NCBI GenBank assembly: GCA_903927855.1
Contig: CAIYOL010000265.1
Location: 1 to 11,009 of the forward strand
DNA from: an uncultured Planctomycetota bacterium
GTDB taxonomy: Bacteria; Planctomycetota; Phycisphaerae; Sedimentisphaerales; Anaerobacaceae
Length of the DNA stretch: 11,009 nucleotides
Reading direction: 5' to 3'
Below the pieces are notes generated by a model. It searched no databases and had not been told where the DNA came from. It worked only from the letters and a program-made list of their open reading frames with translations. The position numbers were made by a program, and so were the translations under genes. This document shows positions 1 to 7,285 of the stretch, in pieces; the first letter of the stretch is position 1, and every line of letters begins with the position of its first letter.

Positions 1-984
1 CGAGTCCGAACATACCTGACCCGTCAGGTCGATTTCCAGCCCGACATTAATCCCGACCATTTTCTCATTCTGGCTTATTACATAAGGGTCATTAACGTAT
101 TCGGTGGGATAAAATTCGAAAAAAGGATTGTTGTCTATGTAGTCATACAGCCGTCTTGAACCCATACAGAAACTCGCCACGATTTTACCGTGATTGAGTG
201 TCTTTTTAGCGCATGTCACCACTCCATTCTCAATAAGCTCGATAATCCAGTCGCTGAACATCTCCGTATGAATACCAAGGTCCTTCTTGTCCAGGAGAAA
301 CTCTGCAATCGCTTGGGGTATCCGTCCTATACCGCACTCAATCGTGCTCCCGTCTTCGACGAGTCTGGCGATATTTTGACCGATGCTGCGAATGGTCTCG
401 TTAGGTTCGGGTGTCTCGGCTTCAATTATTTCTTCATCGTAAGGCACTAACGCATCAATGGTATTGACATGTAAGAAGCTGTCCCCGAACGTCCGGGGCA
501 TCCTGCTGTTAACCTGAGCTATGACATACCTCGCGTTGGCAGCGGCGGACTTTACAATATCTACCGACACGCCGAGACTGCACAGACCGTTTACATCAGG
601 CGGCGTTACACTGATTAACGCAACATCTATCGGAATTCTGCCGCGTTCGAACTCATGCGGTATTTCCGAGAGAAATATGGGAGTGTAATCCCCGATACCC
701 CTGCTTAGAGTATCGCGAACATTATCGGCGATGAAAAAACTGTTCATCTTGAACTTTTCGCGAAACTTCTCGTCTGCATATGGCGCAGCCCCCACCGTCA
801 GCAAATGCACTATATGTGCGTCGGTAATCCCGCTGGAATGATTGACCAGAGCATCGACAAGATGCAGTGGTTGACCGCAGCCGGTCCCTATAAATATATG
901 ATTGCCGGACTTAATCAGCTTCATCGACTGAGCCGCTGTCGTTATCTTTTCCTTATGCTTCTCTTTCCAGTCAAATTTCTGCAT
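1..984 (-). CDS. Acetyl-CoA hydrolase / 4-hydroxybutyrate CoA-transferase family protein, partial (C-terminus beyond window)
   Basis: The frame is open from the ATG at 984 to the window edge and gives 328 residues; family members are usually about 430, so roughly the last quarter is missing. The family moves CoA between acyl-CoA and a free acid (often acetate) through a glutamyl-CoA intermediate, or hydrolyses acyl-CoA, in the cytoplasm. Visible motifs are a glycine-rich GTGCGQP (33-39), the VTPPDVNG..SLG stretch (126-138), GIGRIP (218-223), HTEMFSD with the likely catalytic Glu241, MGSRRLYD (274-281) and VISQN (302-306). Glu241 lies close to the catalytic Glu238 known for clostridial 4-hydroxybutyrate CoA-transferase. 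The residue after MFSD is Trp246, where I expect Gly in relatives. An AGGA ribosome binding site precedes the ATG. It lies 15 bases behind the acyl-CoA synthetase stop, so the two are probably co-transcribed. The acyl substrate cannot be told from sequence. Confidence 0.9.
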   Translation of the reverse strand, partial: MQKFDWKEKHKEKITTAAQSMKLIKSGNHIFIGTGCGQPLHLVDALVNHSSGITDAHIVHLLTVGAAPYADEKFREKFKMNSFFIADNVRDTLSRGIGDYTPIFLSEIPHEFERGRIPIDVALISVTPPDVNGLCSLGVSVDIVKSAAANARYVIAQVNSRMPRTFGDSFLHVNTIDALVPYDEEIIEAETPEPNETIRSIGQNIARLVEDGSTIECGIGRIPQAIAEFLLDKKDLGIHTEMFSDWIIELIENGVVTCAKKTLNHGKIVASFCMGSRRLYDYIDNNPFFEFYPTEYVNDPYVISQNEKMVGINVGLEIDLTGQVCSDS

Positions 985-999
985 AGTTGTATTCCTGAG

Positions 1000-3102
1000 T
1001 TAACTCTGTTCCACGCTTATCCTTGCATCTACCGCTATTGCTGTTGTCCCCACCCGGCCGACAACATACGGGTTTATATCCATCTCCTGAATCTGCGGAA
1101 ACTCGGTGACTAATTGTGAAAGTCTCTGCAGGCCCTCCGCTATTATATCTATGTCTACTCCCTCTTCTCCGCGAACGCCCTTCAGTATTTTGTACGTCTT
1201 GGTATCTACAAGCATTTGCTTTGCTTCTTCCGCCGTCAATGGTGCCAGGTAAAATGACACGTCCTTTAGCACCTCGACCATCGTCCCGCCCAGGCCGAAC
1301 ATCATCAATGGACCAAAATGGGGGTCGCGATGCACTCCAAGTATCACCTCTTTGCCGCCTCCGCACATCTCCTGAACAAGAACACCAAGAATATCGGCCT
1401 CTGGTACCTGCTTCGGTATCCGGTACATCATCAGGTCAAAAGCGTCCATCACTTCCGTAGCGCTGTTCAAACCCAGTCTAACACCGCTGACATCCGATTT
1501 ATGCAATATATCTGGCGACCAGATTTTCAGCACCACGGGAAATCCCAGTTGCTGTGCTATATTTGCCGCCTGCTGCGCCGTCGTTGCTATAGAACCCTTT
1601 GGTGTCACAAAGCCGTACGCTTCAAGTATCTCCTTAGAATCCTCCTCATTGATTTCCCGAACCCCGCGCCGCAGATACCTTTCTATAATGTTTTCAGCCT
1701 TTCTGCGATTAACGGCAAACAGTTTTATCACTCGTTTGGGTCGTGTTCGCCACCTTACATATTCCGTCATTGCTTTGATGGTGGAAACGGCCATTTCAGT
1801 AGCATCATATAGCGGGATTTTACCTTTCCTCAGTATCTTTGCCGCCTCGGCAATCTTGCTGGCACCGAGAAAACAGGCAAGAACCGGCTTGGCTGACTTC
1901 TCGCTTGTTATCTTAATTACCGCTTCCGCTGTAGCAGAAGGTTCCGTCATCGCCTGAGGCGTCAGAAGCACTAAAACTACGTCAACTCCGCCGTCATCGA
2001 GGACTGTATCAAGAACAAACTCATAGCGGTCAGCTAAAGCGTCTCCAAGAATATCTATAGGATTGTTAATACTAGCGGCGGCCGGCAATTTGGCCGCCAG
2101 TTTCTTCGTTGTTTCATCACTCAGCTTCGCAAAACTAAGCCCCTGCTGTTCAACAGCATCTGCCGCCATAATACCAACTCCGCCGGCATTGGTAATTACA
2201 GCGACCCTCGAACCCGCAGGAAGGGGCTGATTTGCAAAGGCCTGTGCATAATCGAACTGCTGCTTTATGGAACTGCATCGTATGATACCGGCTCGCTCGA
2301 ATACACATTCATACGCAACATCGCTGCCGGCGAGACTGCCCGTATGAGACGATGCTGCTTTCGCCCCTGCTGACGTGCCCCCGGACTTCATCAGCAATAT
2401 TGGTTTTTGCTGTGAAATTTGCTCTGCCTGGCTCACAAAAGCGTTGCCATCAATGATACTTTCAAGATACCCCACGATGACCCGTGTTTCTGTATCGACG
2501 GCAAGCGCCTTTATAATATCAAGCTCATTAATGTCCGCCTTATTGCCTATGCTGACAAGCTTACTGAAACCGATGCCGTTGGCATTGGCCATATCGAGGA
2601 TTGCCGCCATTAAGGCCCCTGATTGTGAAAGATAACCTATTGCGCCCTTGGCAGGCAGCTCGCCCCCAAAGCTGGCGTTAAGTTTATTTCCCGGCACTAT
2701 CACCCCAAGACAATTCGGGCCGATTACCCGCATGCGACCCTGCTTCGCTATCTGAATAACACGCTGTTCGAGCTCCCTGCCCTCCTGCCCGACCTCCTTG
2801 AAACCGGATGTAATAATAATAACTGCTTTGGTCCCAACCTTCGCACACTGCTGCATAACCTCAGGAACCATCTGTGCTGGAACCGAAATAATCACAAGCT
2901 CAGGCACCTGCCCGATGGACGCAAGGTCAGGATAACACTTAAGACCTTCTATCGTCTCCGTATTCGGATTGATTGGAAATATGCTCCCCTTATACCCTGC
3001 TTCAAGCATACTCCTGAGGATCTCATAGCCCACCTTGCCTTTTGTTCGGGATGCCCCGACGATAGCAACTGAGCTCGGATTGAAAAACTTCTTGAGGGCC
3101 AT
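1000..3102 (-). CDS. ADP-forming acetate/acyl-CoA ligase, fused alpha-beta subunits
   Basis: This enzyme reversibly converts acyl-CoA + ADP + phosphate to acid + CoA + ATP, a cytoplasmic substrate-level phosphorylation step; it can also activate acids. The 700 residues contain, in order, a CoA-binding Rossmann domain (about 1-140, SVAIVGAS at 11-18), a succinyl-CoA-ligase-like domain (about 150-300), a linker region, and an ATP-grasp domain (about 480-700). The phosphohistidine candidate of the alpha half is His253 in SSHTGSLAGSD. His534 in ILHKSDVSG matches the second, beta-subunit phosphohistidine of archaeal ACD enzymes, so both relay residues are present. Length is normal for the fused form. 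I chose the ATG at 3102 because MALKKFFNPSSVAIVGAS is the usual family opening and an AGAAAGG lies 12 bases upstream; a TTG at 3129 would add nine unconserved residues. It is followed by the CoA-transferase gene. Acetate is the most likely acid, but a broader range is possible. Confidence 0.95.
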   Translation of the reverse strand: MALKKFFNPSSVAIVGASRTKGKVGYEILRSMLEAGYKGSIFPINPNTETIEGLKCYPDLASIGQVPELVIISVPAQMVPEVMQQCAKVGTKAVIIITSGFKEVGQEGRELEQRVIQIAKQGRMRVIGPNCLGVIVPGNKLNASFGGELPAKGAIGYLSQSGALMAAILDMANANGIGFSKLVSIGNKADINELDIIKALAVDTETRVIVGYLESIIDGNAFVSQAEQISQQKPILLMKSGGTSAGAKAASSHTGSLAGSDVAYECVFERAGIIRCSSIKQQFDYAQAFANQPLPAGSRVAVITNAGGVGIMAADAVEQQGLSFAKLSDETTKKLAAKLPAAASINNPIDILGDALADRYEFVLDTVLDDGGVDVVLVLLTPQAMTEPSATAEAVIKITSEKSAKPVLACFLGASKIAEAAKILRKGKIPLYDATEMAVSTIKAMTEYVRWRTRPKRVIKLFAVNRRKAENIIERYLRRGVREINEEDSKEILEAYGFVTPKGSIATTAQQAANIAQQLGFPVVLKIWSPDILHKSDVSGVRLGLNSATEVMDAFDLMMYRIPKQVPEADILGVLVQEMCGGGKEVILGVHRDPHFGPLMMFGLGGTMVEVLKDVSFYLAPLTAEEAKQMLVDTKTYKILKGVRGEEGVDIDIIAEGLQRLSQLVTEFPQIQEMDINPYVVGRVGTTAIAVDARISVEQS

Positions 3103-3146
3103 ATTAGTTAATAACCTTTCTGAACACAAAAAACAGTTCTTAAAGG

Positions 3147-3163
3147 TGAAGTATCTTACTTCA
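3147..3163. promoter_or_regulatory. Inverted repeat TGAAGTA-N3-TACTTCA, possible operator
   Basis: This is a perfect 7-bp inverted repeat with a 3-base centre, about 45 bases upstream of the acyl-CoA synthetase ATG. It covers the -10-like box at 3153-3158. No T-run follows on the minus strand, so it does not look like an intrinsic terminator for the upstream transporter gene. A repressor operator is the simplest reading; a short RNA hairpin is the alternative. No protein is assigned. Confidence 0.4.
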
Positions 3164-3181
3164 TTTCAGAGTGATTTGCAA
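3153..3181 (-). promoter_or_regulatory. Candidate sigma70-type promoter of the acyl-CoA synthetase/CoA-transferase operon
   Basis: Read on the minus strand, TTGCAA (3176-3181) is followed after exactly 17 bases by TAAGAT (3153-3158). Each box matches 4 of 6 consensus positions. Transcription would start near 3146, giving a leader of about 44 bases. The box lies in the 115-base gap (3103-3217) that separates this operon from the serA-mutase-transporter operon, which is A/T-rich and otherwise empty. Read-through from upstream remains possible. Confidence 0.4.
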
Positions 3182-3217
3182 AGCTTTTTATTATTAATTA
3201 GCTCTGTTTTGATTTTA

Positions 3218-4120
3218 TTAAATCGATTTTCTAAGTTCAGGTATGTCAGGCTCGATGTGAATCGTAATGTTAACGGGACGGGGTATCTGCTCGTTCAGGG
3301 TTTTTTCTAAACTATCGGCTATTTTGTGGGCGGCAGCTATATGCAAATGCGGGTCGACGAGGATGTGCACATCGAGAGAGACCTGCCTTCCTATGGTACG
3401 AGTACGAAGGCGATGATACTGACGGATTTGTCCGTTGGCCTTAATGATATCTTTAATCTGCTCGAGGGTCGCCTGGTCAACGGCTTTTTCGATTAGTTCC
3501 CCAAGGCAGTCCCTGATAAGCTTGGCGGCAACTATCATGACCATAACGCCGATGCCGATAGCTGCAACCTGGTCGCCGTGGCTAAACCCAAATTTCTGTG
3601 CAACTACACCGGCAACGACGGCTACCGAGCTTAAAGCGTCGGCACGGTCATGCCATGCGTTTGCAAGTGCCGCCGGACAGTGATATTTCATCGCCACTGC
3701 TTTTGTAACACGATAGACCACTTCTTTAACGGCAATAGCGCTAACCGCTGCTGCCAAGACTAAGTTTCGTGGATGAGTAACATTGTCCTTTGCAATGTCG
3801 AGTGCTGCATAGTATATCATTCCGAGCCCGACGCCTAATAGGCCCAGTGCAATCACAATTGCCGCAAGTGTCTCTAACTTGCCATGCCCGTATGGGTGTT
3901 CCGAATCAGGCTCTTTTGAGCCGAAATAAAGGCCCAGCAGTACTGCTATATCGGTAAGCATATCCGATACCGAATGAATGGCATCGGCAAGGAGGGACAA
4001 CGAACCGGTTATGAAACCTACGATAAACTTTCCGGCAATTAGAAAAACGTTGGCTGCTATACTAAGATATGTAACAAGCCGAAGCTGCTTTGAGGCGATT
4101 TTTTGCTTGTCGTCGTCCAT
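3218..4120 (-). CDS. Cation diffusion facilitator (CDF) family divalent metal transporter
   Basis: CDF proteins are inner-membrane homodimers that export Zn2+, Fe2+, Mn2+ or similar ions in exchange for protons. The 300 residues show the family layout: a basic/acidic N-terminus, six hydrophobic helices to about residue 210, and a cytoplasmic dimerisation domain (about 215-300) containing SLDVHILVDPHLH and ending in HIEPDIPE. The transport-site motifs are H49xxxD53 in the second helix (LLADAIHSVSD) and H157xxxD161 in the fifth (NAWHDRADALSS). Such an H/D + H/D set is typical of zinc-type members, but manganese or iron cannot be excluded. HPYGHGKLE (75-83) is also a family hallmark. The ATG lies 7 bases after the mutase stop, with a GGAG 11 bases upstream inside the mutase coding end, so it belongs to that operon. 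Its link to serine or amino-sugar metabolism is unclear. Confidence 0.93.
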   Translation of the reverse strand: MDDDKQKIASKQLRLVTYLSIAANVFLIAGKFIVGFITGSLSLLADAIHSVSDMLTDIAVLLGLYFGSKEPDSEHPYGHGKLETLAAIVIALGLLGVGLGMIYYAALDIAKDNVTHPRNLVLAAAVSAIAVKEVVYRVTKAVAMKYHCPAALANAWHDRADALSSVAVVAGVVAQKFGFSHGDQVAAIGIGVMVMIVAAKLIRDCLGELIEKAVDQATLEQIKDIIKANGQIRQYHRLRTRTIGRQVSLDVHILVDPHLHIAAAHKIADSLEKTLNEQIPRPVNITIHIEPDIPELRKSI

Positions 4121-4127
4121 TTTCGCT

Positions 4128-5504
4128 TTAGCTCCGTATTTGTCTGCGGATACTCAGAACTGTGTCGATATATTTTTGAGTGGTCTTTCGATTTTCTGCC
4201 TCAGCTATTATCCGCATAACAGGTTCGGTATTGCTCGTGCGTAAATGAAGCCATCCGTCATCGAAATCGAATCTGCAGCCGTCAGTGGTATCGAGTTTTG
4301 CATCAGCGAAGGTCTCTTTCGCCAGCTTTAAGATTTGCAGGGCTTGCGCCTGCTCTGCAGCGAATTTTTCTTTGACCATATAATAACTGGTAATTTCACC
4401 AGCCAGTTGACTCACGGTCCTTCCCGTCTCAGCCATCAATTGTAGGATAAGGGCTATGCCGACAAGACTATCGCGTATCGGTCCGACCCGCAAATCAATT
4501 ACGCCGCCGTTGCCTTCTCCGCCTATGATGCAATTGTGTTCGAGCATGGCGGCAGCCACGTTTGCCTCACCCACAGCAGTGCGGATGACCTGACTGTCGG
4601 CCTCCTTGGCAATATCGTCGAGCATCCGCGACGTCGAAAGATTTGTTGCCGCTTTGCCGGTTTCCCTGCTGAAAATGTATTTGGCTGCCAGAGCAAGTGT
4701 ATACTCTTCGCCGATGTATGTTCCGGCCTCGTCAACAATTGCCAGTCTGTCGGCGTCGGGGTCCTGCGCAAAACCGATATCGGCTCCTTTCTCTTTTACC
4801 GCCTTACAAAGGCCGGTTAAGTTCTTGGCTGTTGGTTCAGGTCTGTGGGCGAAAATACCGGTCGGTTCATCATTTATTGCGATAACTTCGCAGCCAAGTT
4901 TGGCAAGCATTTTTTTGGTTACCCGACCCCCTGCTCCATTGATACTGTCTAAAACAACCTTGAATTTCTTCGCTGCGATTGCCTCCTCGTCGACTATTGC
5001 CAAAACTTTGTCGATGTGCGTGGCATCGGTCTGCTCATTGGAAGTTATTGTGCCGTGATTAAGTGAATCAACAAGAGCAAAATGCTTGTCGAAAAAATAC
5101 TGCCTGATTTTTTCTGCTTTATCGGCTGGTGGAGCAATACCGTCACCGAGTAATAGTTTTATCCCATTATATTGAATTGGATTGTGTGAAGCGGTGATGA
5201 TGACCCCGCCGCTACATCGAAGCTCTCTTACCATAATACCGACGCCGGGCGTCGTTACGAGCCCTAAATCAATCACGTCAATTCCAACCGTGCATAATCC
5301 TGTCGCTACAGCCGATTTTAACATTTGCCCGCTTGACCGCGAATCCCGCCCGATGCACACCGATAATTTTCCCTCTTTGCCGGTATGGCTGTTTTTCAGA
5401 AATTTACCGAAGGCGCAGCCGTACTCGGCAGCTATCGAAGGGGTAAGATTTTCACCGACGATGCCTCTCATCCCGCTGATACTTATTATCAATTTCTCAG
5501 GCAT
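4128..5504 (-). CDS. Alpha-D-phosphohexomutase: phosphoglucosamine mutase or phosphomanno/phosphoglucomutase
   Basis: This cytoplasmic enzyme shifts phosphate between the 1 and 6 positions of a hexose or hexosamine phosphate through a phosphoserine. The 458 residues contain all four active-site elements: TASHNP with Ser106 as phosphoserine (104-109), the Mg2+ loop DPDADR (Asp248, Asp250, Asp252), the sugar-binding loop GEGNGG (329-334), and the phosphate-binding loop RTSNTEP (422-428). It opens with ISGMRGIVG rather than the FGTDGIRG of classical bacterial GlmM, and the sugar loop is GEGNGG rather than GEQSGH. That style resembles archaeal-type phosphoglucosamine mutases, so a role in UDP-GlcNAc synthesis is favoured but not proven, and I give no symbol. 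Its ATG follows the serA TGA after one base and no clear Shine-Dalgarno is visible, suggesting translation coupled to serA. The CDF gene follows after 7 bases. Confidence 0.93.
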   Translation of the reverse strand: MPEKLIISISGMRGIVGENLTPSIAAEYGCAFGKFLKNSHTGKEGKLSVCIGRDSRSSGQMLKSAVATGLCTVGIDVIDLGLVTTPGVGIMVRELRCSGGVIITASHNPIQYNGIKLLLGDGIAPPADKAEKIRQYFFDKHFALVDSLNHGTITSNEQTDATHIDKVLAIVDEEAIAAKKFKVVLDSINGAGGRVTKKMLAKLGCEVIAINDEPTGIFAHRPEPTAKNLTGLCKAVKEKGADIGFAQDPDADRLAIVDEAGTYIGEEYTLALAAKYIFSRETGKAATNLSTSRMLDDIAKEADSQVIRTAVGEANVAAAMLEHNCIIGGEGNGGVIDLRVGPIRDSLVGIALILQLMAETGRTVSQLAGEITSYYMVKEKFAAEQAQALQILKLAKETFADAKLDTTDGCRFDFDDGWLHLRTSNTEPVMRIIAEAENRKTTQKYIDTVLSIRRQIRS

Positions 5505-5505
5505 A

Positions 5506-7095
5506 TCAGTCTAACTTGCAAACATAAATTTCATTTACGAAATCAAGCTTGCCGAGTTCTTCAACGGCTTTTGCGTCGGGTTCTTTGTCGAGACTGACGG
5601 CAAGAATAGCTTTTTGAACCTCTGGCTTTTGCCCAACGCCCATTGTGCACATATTGATCTTATGCTTGCCGAAAACGGTCCCTACAGCCCCGATAACGCC
5701 CGGCTTGTCATCGTTAAAGATGACTATTACAGGTCCCTGAGGCGTCATCTCTATATTGAATCCGTCAAGTTCGATTATTCGCAGCAGTTTCCCTCCGAAT
5801 ACCGACCCGGTTACAGTCCGCGTGACCTTATCAGTAACTACCTTGGCGCTGAAGCTCGCAGCAACGTCCTTCGCTTCAATGTTTTTCGTTTCGTCGATGC
5901 TTATGCCCCGTTCTTTCGCCAGAACAGAAACATTGACCATATTTAATGGCATATCGAAATGTTGCTGTAATAAGCCGATTATAAAGTTAAGCGTAACCGG
6001 TTCGACGGCCGCTTCCGCAATTGTGCCGCGATATTGGACTCCTACTTTCTTGATAGGGCCTGTCGTTATGGTGCTCACAAGTGTGCCTATCCGCCGGGCA
6101 AGCTCCGCATACCGGCTCACTATCGGTGGCATCGAACCTGCCGCAGACGGCGCATTAACTGCGTTTCTAACTGCCCCGCCTTTGATAGCTTCAACAAGAA
6201 TCTCTGCTGCTTCGACGGCGACCTCGACCTGCGCCTCCTCTGTGCTGGCGCCCAAATGCGGCGTAACAAGACAATTCTCAAACTCAGCAAATCGCTTATT
6301 TTCAGGCGGCTCCTTTGGAAAAACGTCCAATGCCGCCCCGGCTATGCGCTTCTCCGCAACTGCATCATAAAGCGCATCTTCGTTAATAATCCCGCCTCTC
6401 GCGCAGTTAATCAGCCGCACGGTAGGTTTCATCATCTTGATTTGCTCGGCGCCAATCATATTCAGCGTCTGCTCATTTTTCGGCACGTGAACAGTAATAT
6501 AGTCCGCTTCTTTGAATATCCTTTCGAGATTATCAATTACCTCAACGCCGACCTTTTCTGCGTCAGGTGGAGCTGCAAGCGGGTCATAACCGAGAACGTT
6601 CATATTAAGTCCCCTTGCCATTTTCGCTACTGCCATACCGATTCTGCCCAACCCTATGACACCAAGTACCTTGCCTTTAAGCTGGTTCCCCATATATTTT
6701 TTTCTGTCCCACGCCCCGCTCTTCAGACTGTTGCACGCGGGAACAACATTTCGGCTCATTGCAAGCATCATGGCCATCGTATGCTCCGCGGCGCTGAGAG
6801 TATTGCCGCCGGGCGTATTCATAACGAGTATCCCTTTCCTCGTCGCCGTCGGAACGTCGATGTTATCTACTCCGACTCCGGCTCTGGCAACGCCCTTCAG
6901 TTTCCCCGGATTGGCCAGCACCTTGGCGGTCACTTTCGTATCGCTCCGGACAATCAAGCCGTCGTATTCACCGATAATCTTGGCAAGTTCGTCCTCGCTG
7001 ATTTTAAGTTTCACAACGGCCTCGACTCCGTCCATCGAATTGAGTAAATCAATTCCTTCCTGCGCAAGCTTGTCTGTAATTAGAACTTTAATCAT
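5506..7095 (-). CDS. serA: D-3-phosphoglycerate dehydrogenase
   Basis: SerA oxidises 3-phosphoglycerate to 3-phosphohydroxypyruvate with NAD+, the first step of serine synthesis, in the cytoplasm. The 529 residues fit the long form of the enzyme: a substrate/NAD-binding 2-hydroxyacid dehydrogenase core (1 to about 315), an intervening regulatory domain (about 320-450) and a C-terminal ACT domain (about 455-529, with NDDKPGVIGAVG). Visible motifs are the NAD fingerprint GLGRIG (148-153) with Asp171 at the end of the next strand, and the catalytic Arg233 (ARGG), Glu262 and His280 (TPHLGAS). The ACT domain implies possible feedback control by serine. I chose the ATG at 7095, seven bases after GGAG; an in-frame GTG at 7098 sits only four bases from it. 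It heads an operon with the phosphohexomutase and the CDF transporter. Confidence 0.97.
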   Translation of the reverse strand: MIKVLITDKLAQEGIDLLNSMDGVEAVVKLKISEDELAKIIGEYDGLIVRSDTKVTAKVLANPGKLKGVARAGVGVDNIDVPTATRKGILVMNTPGGNTLSAAEHTMAMMLAMSRNVVPACNSLKSGAWDRKKYMGNQLKGKVLGVIGLGRIGMAVAKMARGLNMNVLGYDPLAAPPDAEKVGVEVIDNLERIFKEADYITVHVPKNEQTLNMIGAEQIKMMKPTVRLINCARGGIINEDALYDAVAEKRIAGAALDVFPKEPPENKRFAEFENCLVTPHLGASTEEAQVEVAVEAAEILVEAIKGGAVRNAVNAPSAAGSMPPIVSRYAELARRIGTLVSTITTGPIKKVGVQYRGTIAEAAVEPVTLNFIIGLLQQHFDMPLNMVNVSVLAKERGISIDETKNIEAKDVAASFSAKVVTDKVTRTVTGSVFGGKLLRIIELDGFNIEMTPQGPVIVIFNDDKPGVIGAVGTVFGKHKINMCTMGVGQKPEVQKAILAVSLDKEPDAKAVEELGKLDFVNEIYVCKLD

Positions 7096-7189
7096 CACAA
7101 ATCTCCAAAAAACCCTTGCTCTGCAATTTTAAATTTACTCTTTTAATTTTGCGTTCCTATCCCCTATTCTGGCACGCTATCTTCGCCAC

Positions 7190-7218
7190 ATTGTATCCGC
7201 CCTCCTGAAAAATAGCAA
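7190..7218 (-). promoter_or_regulatory. Candidate sigma70-type promoter of the serA operon
   Basis: On the minus strand TTGCTA (7213-7218, 4 of 6) is followed after 17 bases by TACAAT (7190-7195, 5 of 6). Transcription would begin near 7183, leaving a leader of about 88 bases that is A/T-rich before the GGAG of serA. It lies in the 190-base space between the beta-helix gene stop and serA. I see no attenuator or riboswitch fold in the leader by eye, and no strong terminator after the beta-helix gene. Confidence 0.45.
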
Positions 7219-7285
7219 GCCTTGAAAATCTACAGACAGAACATCTTTATCTGAACTCCATTTACGCACGTAGCGAATTACCTGT

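Noticed and set aside
190..450. Plus-strand frames at 190-450 and 805-1113
   Set aside because: They are antisense to the partial CoA-transferase, whose minus-strand reading frame is unbroken and matches a known family.
1318..1812. A 164-codon plus-strand frame, with others at 1116 and 1649
   Set aside because: All lie antisense to the ATP-grasp and linker parts of the acyl-CoA synthetase and show no family motif.
3103..3129. TTG-initiated nine-codon extension of the acyl-CoA synthetase
   Set aside because: The added residues are unconserved, and the ATG at 3102 gives the usual family start and has a ribosome binding site upstream.
5756..6370. A 204-codon open frame on the plus strand
   Set aside because: Antisense to the C-terminal half of serA, low-complexity A/S/T composition and no domain; a shadow frame.
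6034..7047. A 337-codon open frame on the plus strand
   Set aside because: It lies wholly antisense to serA, whose catalytic motifs are intact. The translation is rich in C, H and R with no domain pattern, so it is a shadow of codon bias.
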